Source: Sulfitobacter sp043557345
Lineage (GTDB): Bacteria > Pseudomonadota > Alphaproteobacteria > Rhodobacterales > Rhodobacteraceae
DNA: 64,000 bases
Direction of reading: 5' to 3'
Assembly (NCBI RefSeq): GCF_043557345.1
Contig: NZ_JBIFFV010000001.1
Location: 558,001 to 622,000, forward strand
The stretch's first letter is position 1. The number at the start of each line of letters is the position of its first letter. Positions 49,989 to 58,990 of this stretch are shown one piece after another. The notes under the pieces were generated by a model. The model was not told the DNA's origin. It saw nothing but the letters and a program-made list of their open reading frames with translations, and ran no database searches. A program made the translations under genes and the position numbers.

Positions 49989-51566
49989 CTAATCTGCGAA
50001 AAGCCCTGCGGGCTGGACGATCGCGCGGGCCTCGTCTTCGGTCACCTTGAGGAAATGGGCGAGGGCTGCGGTGTTGGTTCCGAGGTCGGCGTATTCGGAG
50101 AGCCGGCTGTAGTTTGCGAATTGGGCGTCGCGGATTTGGTCGACTTCATGCAGCATGTTGCCGCGGACCGTGGGGAGCAGGCGGGACAGGTTTTCTTGCG
50201 ATGTTTGCGCGCCGCTGAGGCCGATGCGCCGGGCGTGGCTGCAAAGATAGGCGTCGGTCAGTTTGCATTCCAGTTCAAGCATGCGCACCTGCGCGCGGTC
50301 CGAGGCGAAATCGCGCAGCAGGTCGAGGTTCGACGTATCGATGCAGACGATCAGCCGCGGGCTGTCGTAGTAGTCGTAGAGCATCCGCATCAGGGCGCGG
50401 CGATGGCGGGTGCGCTTCTCCAGCGTGGTTTGAATGCCGCCGAGATCGGGCAGAGGGGTGTCTTCTTCGTTGAAGAGGAAATCCACTGCCGGAAAGCCGG
50501 TTTGCTGGCGTATCCGTCCGACCAGCCGTTTTGCCACATGCCATTTCTTGGCGATGATGATCAGCAGTTCACGTTCGCGGCCAAGGCTGGATTCCGTCTC
50601 CCAAAAGCGGGGGGCGAAGCGGCGGCCGATGCGGCCCCGCACGGTGAGGAATTCGAAGAGGTTGCGGCCTTCGTCGCTGATCTGGAACGGCACCCCTTGG
50701 GCAGCGTAGAGCAGGCCGAGGCGGCGTTTGAGGTCCAGTGCCTCGGGGCTGATTTTACGGGCGAAGAGGTGGTTCTGGCCGAGCAGCAGGTCATAGTGGT
50801 CATTGTAGAAGGTGACCGGCATGCCGTAGTCGGAAAACAGCAGGAAGGTCAGGCTGCGGTTGGCGATTTCGCCCTCGGGGACGAGGTGGCGCACGAGGGT
50901 TTGAAAGAAGGTCTCATCCGGGATCCAGGTGCTGCGGAAAAAGCGGATCACGTCGGGGCGCTCGTGGCTGAATGCCATCAGCGCCTCCACGGTGCGGCGG
51001 CGCAGGCACCACCATTGGCTGCCGATTTGCACCTGAAGGTCGGCAGGGATCTTGCGGGTGAGACCAAGGCGTTTCTGGGCCTCGAACATTGCATAGAAGC
51101 GTTTGCGCTGTGTGCGTTCGTTGAACCAGTGGCGATAGATCAGCCGCTCTTCTTTCCAGCCGGTCTTGATCCAATCGCTTTCGAAGTAATCCACGCTTTC
51201 GATGAAGTCGGTGTCATTCTCATCGAGGAACCGATGCGCGTATTCGGCGGATTTGATTGCCATGCAATCGCCAGAGAGCAGGTAGAAATGCGTGGCGCGC
51301 GGGAAGGCTTCCATCGCGGCGGTGAGCGTGTCGAGCGTGGCTTGCACCAAGGACCATTCGCCCCAGCCGCAGCGGATGCGCTTGCGCGGGAATGTGACGT
51401 TTGGGTTGTCGCACAGGGCCGCGGTGACCTGGGCGTAGTCTTCGGCACTGGCGGAGGCGTCGAAGTGGATCGCCATGTAATCGCCCACGGCGGTCAGCCG
51501 CTCGGCCTGCCGGATGATGGCCTCCGGATCCTTGTGGCACAGCAGGATATAGGCAATTTTCGCCAT
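49989..51566 (-). CDS. Core-2/I-branching-type glycosyltransferase with DUF5928 domain
   Basis: 525 residues. The first 260 residues form the beta-1,6-N-acetylglucosaminyltransferase (GT14-like) domain: IAYILLCHKDPEAIIRQAERL, HFDASAS, HFYLLSGDCMAIKS, and QWWCLRRRTVEALM with a downstream WIPDETFFQTL acceptor loop. The remaining 265 residues correspond to the DUF5928 part. No membrane helix is seen, so it acts in the cytoplasm or at its face. It is divergent from a sulfotransferase gene, which suggests joint modification of one surface glycan. Donor and acceptor are unknown. Confidence 0.82.
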   Translation of the reverse strand: MAKIAYILLCHKDPEAIIRQAERLTAVGDYMAIHFDASASAEDYAQVTAALCDNPNVTFPRKRIRCGWGEWSLVQATLDTLTAAMEAFPRATHFYLLSGDCMAIKSAEYAHRFLDENDTDFIESVDYFESDWIKTGWKEERLIYRHWFNERTQRKRFYAMFEAQKRLGLTRKIPADLQVQIGSQWWCLRRRTVEALMAFSHERPDVIRFFRSTWIPDETFFQTLVRHLVPEGEIANRSLTFLLFSDYGMPVTFYNDHYDLLLGQNHLFARKISPEALDLKRRLGLLYAAQGVPFQISDEGRNLFEFLTVRGRIGRRFAPRFWETESSLGRERELLIIIAKKWHVAKRLVGRIRQQTGFPAVDFLFNEEDTPLPDLGGIQTTLEKRTRHRRALMRMLYDYYDSPRLIVCIDTSNLDLLRDFASDRAQVRMLELECKLTDAYLCSHARRIGLSGAQTSQENLSRLLPTVRGNMLHEVDQIRDAQFANYSRLSEYADLGTNTAALAHFLKVTEDEARAIVQPAGLFAD

Positions 51567-51736
51567 GCAGGATACCGAATGTCCTTGTCGCGGCCCGCTT
51601 GCATCGGCCTTTTGTCGTGGATCACCTTCCTAGTTAATCCTGAAGACCGATTGAATAAACAGCATTTCTTTGCTTTTTTGCACCGAGGTCTGACTGTTGC
51701 TTAAAACAGCCAGCGCCAGCAGGAGGCAGGACGCGC

Positions 51737-52555
51737 ATGGGTTTTCCCGGAACATGGATGACGGAAAGTGAGAGCATGGTGTACCGCGTGGTGCCCAAAT
51801 GCGCCTGTTCGACCATCGGCCAGATCATGTATTATTCCGATCATGGCGCATTCTTCGATGGCGACATCCATGATGCCAAATCAGGCATTCATAAATGGGC
51901 CTTGGATGGGTCGCAGGGGCCGATTACCGAGAATGTGACGGCGCGCAAGTCCTATGCCTTTACCTGTGTGCGCAACCCTTACACGCGGATCCTGTCGTCT
52001 TTCTTTGACAAGATTTGCGGCATTCAGCGCAACGGGCGGCGCTATCGCGGCAATCTGGTGCCGCTGCTGGTACAGAAATACGGGATCGACGTGGGCGGTG
52101 AGGACGGCAAGCAGGAGTTCGACCAGATCGCGAGCTTCCGGCGGTTCCTGCTGTTCGCGCGCGATAGCATTCGTTGGCGGCGGCCAATGGACCCGGATAT
52201 TCACTGGTCGGCGGTCTCGGGTCATGTCAGCACGTTCATCGTCAACGGCGGCACCTACGACCAGATCTTCTGGACCGAGCGGTTCAACGATGGGATGCAG
52301 CAGGTGCTTGATGCCGTAGAGGCGCCGCACCCTGTCGATCTGGCGGCGATCCCGCGTTTCAACGAAAGCGAAGGCCATGGGCCTAAGCGGGCGCATCCGG
52401 TCGAAGATTACTTCGACGATCTGTCGATGCATCTGATGCGCGAGATCTACAAGCGCGACTTCGATCTGTTCAAATATGACTTCGACAACCCCGGCAATAA
52501 GCAGCCTCTGGGGGAGATCGATTTGGATGAGGTACACGCCAAACTCGGTGACTGA
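51737..52555 (+). CDS. Sulfotransferase family 2 (carbohydrate sulfotransferase-like)
   Basis: 272 residues. The 5'-phosphosulfate loop is VVPKCACSTIGQIMYY near residues 19-34, and the 3'-phosphate motif is CVRNPYTRILSSFFDKI near residues 78-94. Both are the PAPS-binding signatures of Sulfotransfer_2 (HNK-1/chondroitin type). The product should transfer sulfate to a sugar hydroxyl. No signal peptide is seen. It faces the GT14/DUF5928 gene across a 170-base AT-rich region. Confidence 0.85.
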   Translation: MGFPGTWMTESESMVYRVVPKCACSTIGQIMYYSDHGAFFDGDIHDAKSGIHKWALDGSQGPITENVTARKSYAFTCVRNPYTRILSSFFDKICGIQRNGRRYRGNLVPLLVQKYGIDVGGEDGKQEFDQIASFRRFLLFARDSIRWRRPMDPDIHWSAVSGHVSTFIVNGGTYDQIFWTERFNDGMQQVLDAVEAPHPVDLAAIPRFNESEGHGPKRAHPVEDYFDDLSMHLMREIYKRDFDLFKYDFDNPGNKQPLGEIDLDEVHAKLGD

Positions 52556-52602
52556 GCGGCAGCATCTTGCACCGGGGCGGGGGGCGCTCTACATGCTTTG
52601 GC

Positions 52603-53091
52603 ATGTCACAGGTCAAGTCCAGTTCCAAATCCGATCCGAATTACAAGGTGATCGCCGAAAACCGCCGCGCGCGGTTTGATTACGCGATCGAAGAAGATAT
52701 CGAATGCGGTATCATCCTTGAGGGATCCGAGGTGAAATCCCTACGCGAAGGCGGGGCGAATATCGCCGAGAGCTATGCCGCCGTGGAGGATGGCGAACTG
52801 TGGTTGGTGAACGCCTATGTGGCGCCCTACAAACAGGCCAAGACCTTTCAGCATGAGGAGCGCCGCCGGCGCAAACTGTTGGTCAGCCGTAAGCAATTGG
52901 CCGATCTGTGGAATGCGACACAGCGCAAGGGCATGACGCTGGTGCCCTTGGTGATGTATTTCAACCATCGCGGCATGGCGAAGATCAAGATCGGTGTGGC
53001 TAAGGGTAAGAAGCTGCACGACAAGCGCGAGACGGCAGCCAAGCGCGATTGGTCGCGGCAGAAGCAGCGGTTGTTGAAGGATCACGGGTAG
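52603..53091 (+). CDS. smpB: SsrA-binding protein SmpB
   Basis: 162 residues from the ATG at 52603. Hallmarks: NRRARFDYAIEEDIECGIILEGSEVKSLREG, NIAESYAAVEDGELWLVNAYVAPY, RRRKLLVSRKQLADLW, VPLVMYFNHRGMAKIKIGVAKGKKLHDKRE and the basic tail KRDWSRQKQRLLKDHG. SmpB delivers tmRNA to stalled ribosomes. The tmRNA gene is not in the window. Confidence 0.97.
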   Translation: MSQVKSSSKSDPNYKVIAENRRARFDYAIEEDIECGIILEGSEVKSLREGGANIAESYAAVEDGELWLVNAYVAPYKQAKTFQHEERRRRKLLVSRKQLADLWNATQRKGMTLVPLVMYFNHRGMAKIKIGVAKGKKLHDKRETAAKRDWSRQKQRLLKDHG

Positions 53092-53142
53092 GTTTCGCTT
53101 CGACCGAGATTACCACCGGCCCGGAATCAAGCCGCAGGCGCC

Positions 53143-53278
53143 GGGCCATCGCCTGCCCGCCCCGCCGGGTAGGCGATTTGGTAAGGTTTGGCGCAGCTTC
53201 GCGAGCGTACATCACGGTTGAGACATAAAGTGGCATGAACCGACGTCACATCGCCCACCCGCGGGCAGGCGATGGCCC
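53143..53278 (+). repeat. Long-range inverted repeats with a competing local stem upstream of sseA
   Basis: Arm A GGGCCATCGCCTGCCCG (53143-53159) is the exact reverse complement of arm C (53262-53278), 17 bases. Part of arm A (53148-53159) can instead pair with arm B CGGGTAGGCGAT (53166-53177), 12 bases with one G-U. The two structures exclude each other. The rest of 53092-53365 holds no recognisable gene. Confidence 0.6.
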
Positions 53279-53365
53279 TCAGCACGCCTCGCCGCCCCCC
53301 TTCCACTTGCCAGCATCCCCTGCCGGTTATAGGCATGGGCAACGCCCGCGACGAAGGAGGCCCCC

Positions 53366-54220
53366 ATGGCCGACGATCCCAAGACATTGGTGTCAACCGA
53401 TTGGTTGGCTCAGCATCTGAAAGACCCGGACCTGCGCATCCTTGATGCCTCGTGGTATCTGCCCGACGCCGGGCGCGATCCGAAGGCGGAGTATGACGCT
53501 GCGCATATCCCCGGCGCGCGCTTTTTCGACATCGACGATATCTCAGACGCGCGTTCGGACCTGCCGCATATGGCCCCGCCGATCGAGAAATTCATGTCGC
53601 GGCTGCGCGCCATGGGTGTGGGCGATGGGCATCAGGTGGTTGTCTATGATGGCGCGGGGCTGATGTCCGCCGCGCGGGTCTGGTGGCTGTTCCGCCTGAT
53701 GGGGCAAGAGAATATCGCCGTGCTGGATGGCGGGCTGCCCAAATGGCAGGCCGAGGGGCGCGAGACCGAAGACATGCCCCCCGTGCCACGCGACCGCCAT
53801 ATGACCGTGCGCTTCCAGAACCAACTGGTGCGCGACGTGACACAGGTGGCCCATGCCTCCAAACTCGGCGATCCGCAGATCATCGACGCCCGCGCCGCAG
53901 CACGTTTCCGCGGCGATGCGCCTGAACCGCGCGCGGGACTGCGTGCGGGCCATATTCCCGGCGCGCGCAATGTGCCCTTCACCGATTTGCTCAACGACGA
54001 CAAAACGATGAAGACCCCCGAAGAGACCCGCGCCATTTTCGAGGCGGCGGGCGTGGACCTGTCGAAACCCGTCATCACCTCCTGCGGCTCGGGCATCACC
54101 GCCGCCGTGCTGGCGCTGGCGCTGGAGCGGATGGGCCACCGCAAATGGTCGCTCTACGATGGTTCTTGGGCAGAATGGGGCATGTTCCCCACCGTGCCCG
54201 TGGCCACCGGCGCGGCTTAA
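53366..54220 (+). CDS. sseA: 3-mercaptopyruvate sulfurtransferase
   Basis: 284 residues with an AAGGAGG ribosome site. Two rhodanese domains, the first about 8-130 (LRILDASWYLPDAGRDPKAEYDAAHIPGARFFDIDDIS), the second with the active loop CGSGITAAV (Cys near residue 237). The CGSG(I/V)TA loop marks mercaptopyruvate rather than thiosulfate specificity. It transfers sulfur from mercaptopyruvate to thiols or cyanide. The following aminotransferase starts 33 bases later and could make mercaptopyruvate from cysteine. Confidence 0.93.
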   Translation: MADDPKTLVSTDWLAQHLKDPDLRILDASWYLPDAGRDPKAEYDAAHIPGARFFDIDDISDARSDLPHMAPPIEKFMSRLRAMGVGDGHQVVVYDGAGLMSAARVWWLFRLMGQENIAVLDGGLPKWQAEGRETEDMPPVPRDRHMTVRFQNQLVRDVTQVAHASKLGDPQIIDARAAARFRGDAPEPRAGLRAGHIPGARNVPFTDLLNDDKTMKTPEETRAIFEAAGVDLSKPVITSCGSGITAAVLALALERMGHRKWSLYDGSWAEWGMFPTVPVATGAA

Positions 54221-54253
54221 TCCTTTACCGTTACCTTCCAACCGGAGAACCCA

Positions 54254-55435
54254 ATGTTCGAGACGCTCAAGGCGCAACCCGCCGATAAGATCCTCGCCCT
54301 TGTACAGGCCTACCGCGAAGACCCGCGCGACACGAAGATCGACCTCGGCGTCGGTGTCTACAAAGACGCCAGTGGCAACACCCCGGTGATGCGCGCCGTC
54401 AAAGCCGCCGAGCAGCGCATCTGGGAAAACCAGGAAACCAAGGTCTACACCGGTCTGGCCGGCGATCCGGCCTATACCAATGCGATGGCCGCACTGGTTC
54501 TGGGCGACGCCGTGCCGCGCGGCGCGATTGCCGCCGCCGCCACCCCCGGTGGCACCGGTGCCGTGCGTCAGGCCTTTGAACTGGTGCGTATGGCCAACCC
54601 CGAAGCGCGGGTGTTCGTCTCTGACCCAACATGGCCGAACCACCTGTCGATCCTGTCCTATCTGGGCATGGAGGTGGTGAACTACCGCTATTTCGACAGC
54701 GCGACCGGCGGCGTGAACTTCGACGGCATGATCGAAGACCTCAAGACCGCCAAGAAGGGCGATGTGGTCCTGCTGCATGGCTGCTGCCACAACCCAACGG
54801 GCGCGAACCTCAACAGCGCGGAGTGGGACGCGGTGATCGACGTGCTGCAAAACACCGGTGCCGTGCCGATGATCGACATCGCCTATCAGGGCTTTGGCGA
54901 CGGGTTGGAAGCGGATGCTGCCGCGACGCGCAAGGTGGCCGCTTCGGTGCCCGAATGTCTGATCGCGGCAAGCTGCTCCAAGAACTTTGGCATCTACCGC
55001 GAACGGACCGGCATTCTGATGCTGGTGGCCGCCGAGGCGGCGCAGGGGCTGAACCAAGCTACCCTGGCCTTTCTCAACCGCCAGAACTACAGCTTCCCGC
55101 CCGATCACGGCGCGCGGATCGTGTCGACCATCCTGACTGATGACGACCTCAAGGCCGACTGGATGGCCGAGCTGGAAGACGTGCGCAACGCCATGCTGGG
55201 TCTGCGAGAGCAACTGGCGGATGAGTTGCAGAAACTCTCCGGGTCGGATCGCTTTGGCTTCCTTGCACAGCACCGGGGCATGTTCTCGCGCCTTGGCACC
55301 ACGCCGGATAAGGTCGATGCGCTGCGTGAGAAACATGGCATATATATGGTTGGCGACAGCCGTATGAACATTGCCGGGCTGAACCAGAACAGCGTGCCGA
55401 TCCTTGCCCGTGCGATCATCGACGTCGGTATCTAA
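54254..55435 (+). CDS. Aromatic/aspartate aminotransferase (class I)
   Basis: 393 residues. PLP enzyme of the TyrB/AspC type: LGVGVYKDASGNTPVMRAVKAAE, NPTGANL, the cofactor lysine in ASCSKNFGIYRERTG and the C-terminal MNIAGLN. It moves amino groups between aspartate or aromatic amino acids and 2-oxoglutarate. Aspartate aminotransferases of this subfamily also transaminate cysteine to mercaptopyruvate, which would link it to sseA next door; this link is inference. Confidence 0.92.
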   Translation: MFETLKAQPADKILALVQAYREDPRDTKIDLGVGVYKDASGNTPVMRAVKAAEQRIWENQETKVYTGLAGDPAYTNAMAALVLGDAVPRGAIAAAATPGGTGAVRQAFELVRMANPEARVFVSDPTWPNHLSILSYLGMEVVNYRYFDSATGGVNFDGMIEDLKTAKKGDVVLLHGCCHNPTGANLNSAEWDAVIDVLQNTGAVPMIDIAYQGFGDGLEADAAATRKVAASVPECLIAASCSKNFGIYRERTGILMLVAAEAAQGLNQATLAFLNRQNYSFPPDHGARIVSTILTDDDLKADWMAELEDVRNAMLGLREQLADELQKLSGSDRFGFLAQHRGMFSRLGTTPDKVDALREKHGIYMVGDSRMNIAGLNQNSVPILARAIIDVGI

Positions 55436-55441
55436 CGGCAT

Positions 55442-55468
55442 TCCGGGCCGCGCAGGTCGCGGCCCGGA
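55442..55468 (+). terminator. Hairpin downstream of the aminotransferase gene
   Basis: CCGGGCCGCG (55443-55452) pairs with CGCGGCCCGG (55458-55467), extended by one T-A pair, loop five bases, seven bases after the stop. There is no T-run. Confidence 0.55.
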
Positions 55469-55615
55469 GCGGCTTCCAATTGTTGCCGAGCGATGGGGCC
55501 CTGCCTCTATTCCGGCCTGTTTTAATCAAAACTTGGTCGAAATGGCATGTTTAGATAGCGTGAGTGAAAACTCAGGGTCGGGTCAATTTTAGTATCGTTA
55601 TTACAATGCATTCGT

Positions 55616-57352
55616 TTGGATGTGAGTTTGCCTGCGGTAGAGCTGGTGATCGTGACGGCATCGCTTGTCACGGTCTTGGGCTATTGGGTGCGCGGGCATA
55701 GCAGCCTGCCCGGTAAGCATTGGTTTTTGCTGGCCATTCTGGCCATGGACCTCTGGCTTCTGTCGGTCGGGGTCGAACTTTCCGCCCCCTCTGCCGCCTG
55801 CGCCTTTGGAGTCAGTCGCCTTGCGTGGATCGGCTTTGTGCTGCTGCCGACCTTTTGGGCTTTCTTCCTCTATGAATATGCGCTCGGGGCCAAGGTGCCG
55901 CGGTGGTTGGTGCCGCTTTGCGCAGGGTTTGCGCCCGCGTTGATCACCCTCGCCGCGGTGACGAGCGGTTGGCATGAGAAGTTCTATGGCCCCGAAACCA
56001 AGTGGTTGATGAGCGCAGAGGGGGCCTATGTCCAATCCGACCACGGCCCGCTGTTCTTCATCGCGATCACCTATCTTTACATGGTCATCATGGCGGCGGC
56101 GGTCGTGGCGGGGCGGGCGGTGCGTTCGGCCAACCCGGCGGTGCGCAGCTTTTTCCTCAAGCTTTTCGCCGCGACGCTAATCCCCATGGTGGCCAATCTG
56201 GCCTATATCTTGGGCGGCATCACCCTGTTCAACACCGATCCGACGCCCTTCTCCTTCGCGCTTTCGCTGACGCTGGTGGTCTGGCTGGTGGCCGATAACC
56301 GCTGGATCGACGTGAACGCAATCGCGCGCGAGCTGTTGTTCTACAACAGCACCGATCCGGTTTTCGTGGTCGACCCGAGCGGCGCTGCGATCGAGACCAA
56401 TCCCGCCGCCGCCGACCTCTTGGCCCGGGAGGCCGACCCCGAGGCACCGCTGAGCGCCTTTGGGGAGTTGGGGCCGATCATCCGCTATCTTGCAGTCCAT
56501 GGCAGCCTGCCCGATGTGACCGATATCCGACTGGGCCACCGCCATTTCGCCGTACGCGCCCATGCGATCTCTCTGGGCGCGGGGCAGAAGCAGGCGGGTT
56601 GGGCCGTGGCGTTGGTGGATGTGACCGTGCAAAAGATCGCCGCCGAGAAGGCCATCGCCGCCGAGCAGATGCAGGCGCAGTTCCTCGCCACGGTCAGCCA
56701 TGAGCTGCGCACCCCGCTGACGGTCATCAACGGCGCCCTTGGCCTGCTGTCGCAGGGCGGGGCCAGGGTGAGCGATGCGCAAAAGGCGCGCTTGCTGGCA
56801 AAGGCGATCGGCAGTTCAAAGACGCTGACGACCTTGGTCAATGATCTGATCGACACCCAAAGCCTCAGCAGTGCAGAGTTCAGCATCGACCTGCAACCTG
56901 CCGCGCTCGCGCCGCTGGTGCAAAAGGCCGTGGCGCGGGCGGAAAGCCTGCAACCGGAGAAGGATATCCGCTTTAGCTGCGAGATGCCCGAGGCGGTGCT
57001 GACGGTCCAAGCCGATGCAGAGCGGTTGGGGCAGGTCTTTGGAAATGTGCTGTCGAACGCGGTGAAGTTCTCCGCACCGGGCGGGCAGGTGGAGGTCAGC
57101 CTTCGGCAGTCCGAAGGCATGGCGCATGTGCAGGTCAGCGACAGCGGCTGCGGCATTCCTCCGGGCGCGGAAGAGCAGGTCTTTGCGCCCTTTTCGCAGG
57201 TCGATGGCTCCGATACCAAGATCGCCTATGGCAGCGGGCTGGGGATGCATATCACCCGGCAGATTCTGGACCGGCACGGCGGCAGCATCCGCTATGTCAG
57301 CGCCCCGGGTGTTGGCACGACCTTTACGATTTCTTTACCCCTAGTGGGCTAA
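55616..57352 (+). CDS. Hybrid 7TM-PAS sensor histidine kinase
   Basis: 578 residues. The start is TTG (55616) or GTG (55622); no in-frame ATG fits. Seven helices cover about 5-230 in the histidine-kinase N-terminal 7TM pattern (LYEYALG, WHEKFYGP loop). A PAS domain follows (about 240-340), then HisKA with the phospho-His in FLATVSHELRTPLTVINGALGLL and a HATPase domain with SNAVKFSAPGG, DSGCGIPPGAEEQVFAPFSQVDGSDTKIAYGSGLGMHITRQI. The ligand of the 7TM part is unknown. No partner regulator adjoins it. Confidence 0.88.
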   Translation: MDVSLPAVELVIVTASLVTVLGYWVRGHSSLPGKHWFLLAILAMDLWLLSVGVELSAPSAACAFGVSRLAWIGFVLLPTFWAFFLYEYALGAKVPRWLVPLCAGFAPALITLAAVTSGWHEKFYGPETKWLMSAEGAYVQSDHGPLFFIAITYLYMVIMAAAVVAGRAVRSANPAVRSFFLKLFAATLIPMVANLAYILGGITLFNTDPTPFSFALSLTLVVWLVADNRWIDVNAIARELLFYNSTDPVFVVDPSGAAIETNPAAADLLAREADPEAPLSAFGELGPIIRYLAVHGSLPDVTDIRLGHRHFAVRAHAISLGAGQKQAGWAVALVDVTVQKIAAEKAIAAEQMQAQFLATVSHELRTPLTVINGALGLLSQGGARVSDAQKARLLAKAIGSSKTLTTLVNDLIDTQSLSSAEFSIDLQPAALAPLVQKAVARAESLQPEKDIRFSCEMPEAVLTVQADAERLGQVFGNVLSNAVKFSAPGGQVEVSLRQSEGMAHVQVSDSGCGIPPGAEEQVFAPFSQVDGSDTKIAYGSGLGMHITRQILDRHGGSIRYVSAPGVGTTFTISLPLVG

Positions 57353-57357
57353 CGCAA

Positions 57358-57385
57358 ACCGCCCGGCCATTGCGAGCCGGGCGGT
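57358..57385. terminator. Bidirectional terminator between histidine kinase and amtB
   Basis: ACCGCCCGGC (57358-57367) and GCCGGGCGGT (57376-57385) form a perfect ten-base stem with an eight-base loop between convergent genes. Confidence 0.8.
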
Positions 57386-57411
57386 CGATTGTTTGGCGAT
57401 GTCGCCGGGGC

Positions 57412-58719
57412 TTAGCCCTTGGCGAACTCGGGGTAGGCTTCCATCCCCAGTTCCGACATGTCCAGACCGGTGATCTCGGCCTCTTCGCTGACGCGGATGC
57501 CACCGGCGGCTTTCAGGATCAGCCAGACGACGAAGCTGACGATGAAGACAAAGAGGCCAACCGCGGCAAAGCCGATGATCTGTGTGACGAAGGATGTGCC
57601 TTCGGTATAGACCGGCACGACCAGCGTACCCCAGAAACCGGCGATCAGGTGAACCGGGATCGCGCCGACCACATCATCGATCTTGAACTTGTCGAGCATC
57701 GGCACGGTCAGCACCACGATGACACCGCCCACGGCACCGATCCAAAGCGCACCGAAGAGCGTCGGGTCAAGCGGCCCTGCGGTGATCGAGACGAGACCGG
57801 CCAGCGCGCCGTTCAGCACCATGGTCAGGTCAACCTTCTTGTACATCACCTGCGTCAGGATCAGCGCGGCAACGGCACCGGCGGCAGCGGCCATGTTGGT
57901 GTTGGCAAAGATCTGCGCCACGGCGTCCACGTCTTCGATGGTGCCCATGGCAAGCTGCGACGCGCCGTTGAAGCCGAACCAGCCCATCCACAGGATGAAG
58001 GTGCCCAAAGTGGCAAGCGCGAGGTTGGAGCCCGGCATCGGCACGACGCGGCCATCCTTGCCGTATTTGCCCAAACGCGGCCCCAGTACGATGGCCCCAG
58101 CGAGGGCGGCAAAGCCACCAGCAGCGTGCACGAGGGTCGAGCCGGCGAAGTCGCTAAAGCCCATGGCGGAGAGGAAACCGCCGCCCCACTGCCAGGACGC
58201 CTCGATCGGATAGATGAAGCCGGTCAGCACGACCACGAAGATCAGGAAGGGCCACAGCTTGATCCGCTCGGCCAGCGCACCCGACACGATGGAGGCGGTG
58301 GTGGCGCAGAACATCAGCTGAAAGAAGAAGTCGGAGGCGTTGGAATAGCCGCCCGCGTCGATCTCGGTCTTGATGTCCTTGGTGGCAAGAGTGCCAAAGA
58401 CGCCTTCCATGATCCAATTGCCGTCACCGGGATACATGATGTTGTAGCCGACCAGCCAATACATGACCGCGGCAAGCGCAAAGAGGCCCATGTTCTTGGT
58501 CAGCTGCGTGGTGACGTTCTTGGAACGCACCAGCCCCGCTTCCAGCATGGCGAAACCCGCCGCCATCCAGAAGACGAGGAAGCCGCCGATCAGGAAAAGC
58601 AGGGTGTTGAAGATGAAGGTCGTATCCGCCAGCGTCGCGTATTCCGCGTCCTGTGCCAGCGCCAGCCCGGGCAGGGCGCTGACCGCCGCTGCGAGGGGAA
58701 GTATTAACATGGGTTTCAT
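57412..58719 (-). CDS. amtB: Ammonium transporter
   Basis: 435 residues from the ATG at 58719 with AGGAAACG upstream. A cleavable signal-like segment (ALPGLALAQ) precedes eleven helices. Amt signatures: DTTFIFNTLLFLIGGFLVFWMAAGFAMLEAGLVRSKN, FAGSTLVHAAGGFAALAGAIVLGPRLG, FILWMGWFGFNGASQ and the pore His in PVHLIAGFWGTL. It conducts ammonium into the cell. The usual partner glnK is not adjacent, and I found no clear sigma54 promoter upstream. Confidence 0.95.
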   Translation of the reverse strand: MKPMLILPLAAAVSALPGLALAQDAEYATLADTTFIFNTLLFLIGGFLVFWMAAGFAMLEAGLVRSKNVTTQLTKNMGLFALAAVMYWLVGYNIMYPGDGNWIMEGVFGTLATKDIKTEIDAGGYSNASDFFFQLMFCATTASIVSGALAERIKLWPFLIFVVVLTGFIYPIEASWQWGGGFLSAMGFSDFAGSTLVHAAGGFAALAGAIVLGPRLGKYGKDGRVVPMPGSNLALATLGTFILWMGWFGFNGASQLAMGTIEDVDAVAQIFANTNMAAAAGAVAALILTQVMYKKVDLTMVLNGALAGLVSITAGPLDPTLFGALWIGAVGGVIVVLTVPMLDKFKIDDVVGAIPVHLIAGFWGTLVVPVYTEGTSFVTQIIGFAAVGLFVFIVSFVVWLILKAAGGIRVSEEAEITGLDMSELGMEAYPEFAKG

Positions 58720-58923
58720 ATGGTCGTTTCCTGTCTGCGGGTCCGAATGCGTGCTTACCGAAGCGGGCGGCTGCCCGTGCAGCATGAGAAAACCGGATAT
58801 CGGACGCTCTTGGACAGGTTTGCTTGCCATATTTGCGCCATTGCTTGGCAGTGCCGCTTAAAAAGCGGGCGCAGGCTGAAATCTGCCTATAAATTAATCA
58901 GACATTTGACGCCGATTGGACCT

Positions 58924-58947
58924 TGCAGTGCTAAACAATCCACTGCA
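58924..58947. promoter_or_regulatory. Dyad upstream of the penicillin-binding protein gene
   Basis: TGCAGTG (58924-58930) and CACTGCA (58941-58947) form a perfect inverted repeat around ten bases, 44 bases before the ATG. Such half-turn spacing suits a dimeric regulator. Identity unknown. Confidence 0.4.
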
Positions 58948-58990
58948 GTCAGGCTAAAGTGGCGAAAAATAGGGCCGAGCAGGCGATATT

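Noticed and set aside
58720..58990. Sigma54 promoter for amtB
   Set aside because: GG and GC dinucleotides at the required ten-base spacing were not found in a convincing TGGCAC-TTGC context.
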